Shown piece by piece: positions 63,420 to 64,000 of a stretch of DNA of 64,000 bases; position 1 is the stretch's first letter, and every line of letters begins with the position of its first letter. A program made the translations under genes and the position numbers. The notes below the pieces were generated by a model that saw nothing but the letters and a program-made list of their open reading frames with translations, made no database searches and had not been told where the DNA came from. Origin of the DNA: JL08 sp039969355 (GTDB taxonomy: Bacteria > Pseudomonadota > Alphaproteobacteria > Rhodobacterales > Rhodobacteraceae); contig JBDVOA010000008.1 of the NCBI GenBank assembly GCA_039969355.1, positions 129,454 through 193,453 of the forward strand, given 5' to 3'.

Positions 63420-63845
63420 ATGAATTCAGCATCAATCAGAAAAATCCGATCCAGCTTTGACGGACAATCCATGATGGCCACATTAGGGGCATCGCTCGCG
63501 CATATTTCAAAGGGCGAAGTAACCGTAGTAGCGCCAATTCTGGACGGGTCGCGTCAACAACATGGCTTTGCTCATGCCGGGTTGACGTTTGCGTTGGGTG
63601 ACAGCGCCGCCGGTTACGCCGCGCTCAGCATTATGGCCCCCGAAGACGAAGTTTTGACGGCTGAAATGAAAATAAACCTAATTGCCCCGGCGAAAGGCGA
63701 TATCATGCGTGCGACGGGCCGGGTAATCAAACCCGGCCGTAGACTTGTTGTAGTGAGTGCCGAGGTTCACATGATCACAAACAACATCGAGACATTAATC
63801 GCAGTCCTGCAGGGCACAATGGTACCAGTTACCAGCGTGTCCTGA
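63420..63845 (+). CDS. PaaI-type hotdog-fold thioesterase
   Basis: A 141-residue hotdog-fold protein. The motif GFAHAGLTFALGDSAAG is the PaaI signature, in which the Asp acts as catalytic base, and LTAEMKINLIAPAKGD is the next strand pair. It cleaves an acyl- or aryl-CoA; the substrate is not told. No phenylacetate gene is nearby. ATG at 63420 with CAGG upstream is preferred; GTG at 63372 would add 16 residues. Confidence 0.88.
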   Translation: MNSASIRKIRSSFDGQSMMATLGASLAHISKGEVTVVAPILDGSRQQHGFAHAGLTFALGDSAAGYAALSIMAPEDEVLTAEMKINLIAPAKGDIMRATGRVIKPGRRLVVVSAEVHMITNNIETLIAVLQGTMVPVTSVS

Positions 63846-63852
63846 TAGTCCG

Positions 63853-64000
63853 TCACTTGGTAAGTCCTGTGTTTTCTGGGAGGTTGTTTGCGCGCAGGGC
63901 TGCTGTTGTTGTGTTTGCGAGGAGGCATGCGATTGTCATAGGGCCTACGCCGCCTGGGACGGGGGTGATTGCGCCGGCGACTTTGGCGCAGCTGTCGTAA
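63853..64000 (-). CDS. folD: FolD, C-terminal part (cut by window edge)
   Basis: The reverse strand from 64000 down to the TGA at 63855-63853 encodes 48 residues ending a FolD protein: VAGAITPVPGGVGPMT and ACLLANTTTAA are the classical C-terminal motif. FolD is the bifunctional methylene-tetrahydrofolate dehydrogenase/cyclohydrolase that supplies formyl-THF. The stop lies 8 bases from the thioesterase stop, in convergent orientation. The N-terminal two thirds lie outside the window. Confidence 0.92.
   Translation of the reverse strand, partial: YDSCAKVAGAITPVPGGVGPMTIACLLANTTTAALRANNLPENTGLTK

Noticed and set aside
1..64000. CRISPR array, tRNA, rRNA, prophage or insertion sequence
   Set aside because: I looked for spaced direct repeats, cloverleaf ends, transposases, integrases and phage genes. 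The only regular repeats are the heptamer array and the 144-bp coding repeats; none of the other classes was seen.

Overview
The window reads as chromosome of a marine Roseobacter-group alphaproteobacterium (Rhodobacterales). This rests on gene order and protein resemblance, not on a marker gene: a ctaC-ctaB-small gene-ctaG-ctaE-SURF1-thrC-M16 peptidase string, a Tad pilus locus with very short Flp pilins, a cysteate-lyase-like gene beside a quaternary-amine-type ABC transporter, a RpoH-like promoter before htpG, and a paired Lhr-type helicase and PdeM. Base composition looks moderate, in the mid-fifties percent GC by eye. I see no rRNA, tRNA, CRISPR array, prophage, transposase or insertion sequence. 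The genes are densely packed, many with overlapping stop and start codons.

Layout. 1-3.7 kb: the 5' part of hisC, a TTG-started membrane protein behind a heptamer repeat, a small beta-rich protein and htpG. 3.9-12 kb: an aldehyde dehydrogenase, a LysR regulator and, divergently, a D-cysteine desulfhydrase/cysteate sulfo-lyase-like enzyme followed by binding protein, ATPase, an enlarged permease and an alpha/beta hydrolase. 12-21.2 kb: housekeeping and accessory genes (SDR, DUF1178, Nudix, modABC, EcsC, GNAT, flavin reductase, SulP). 21.4-23.1 kb: a membrane protein with three near-identical 144-bp repeat units. 23.1-26.3 kb: methylthioadenosine phosphorylase and adenine phosphoribosyltransferase, parted by LysE and a reverse-strand pair made of a 43-residue secreted Cys-rich peptide and an unknown membrane-anchored protein. 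26.5-30.5 kb: FAD-linked oxidase, exported MBL-fold hydrolase, methyltransferase behind a 12-bp inverted repeat, and a GNAT.

30.4-37.3 kb is one reverse-strand block for cytochrome c oxidase and its assembly factors, with threonine synthase and an M16 peptidase downstream. 37.5-45.1 kb: tldD, dprA, a small two-repeat protein, topA with an abutting mini-ORF, and the two subunits of a 3-oxoacid CoA-transferase. A lytic transglycosylase follows. 46.4-57.1 kb is a Tad (Flp) pilus locus: two pilin genes, cpaB, secretin cpaC, an OmpA-domain lipoprotein, tadZ, tadA, tadB, tadC, two TPR lipoproteins and the prepilin peptidase. No TadE/TadF pseudopilins are present. It is followed by a winged-helix AAA+ ATPase, a hydroxyacid-dehydrogenase-like gene, the helicase/PdeM pair, a LytTR-type membrane regulator, a hotdog thioesterase and the 3' end of folD.

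The least explained items are the Cys-rich peptide pair beside a perfect TGTGA-N6-TCACA palindrome, the cysteate-lyase/transporter cluster with its LysR-type operator and extended permease, the repeat protein, the inverted repeat before the methyltransferase, and the Tad-linked AAA+ ATPase.
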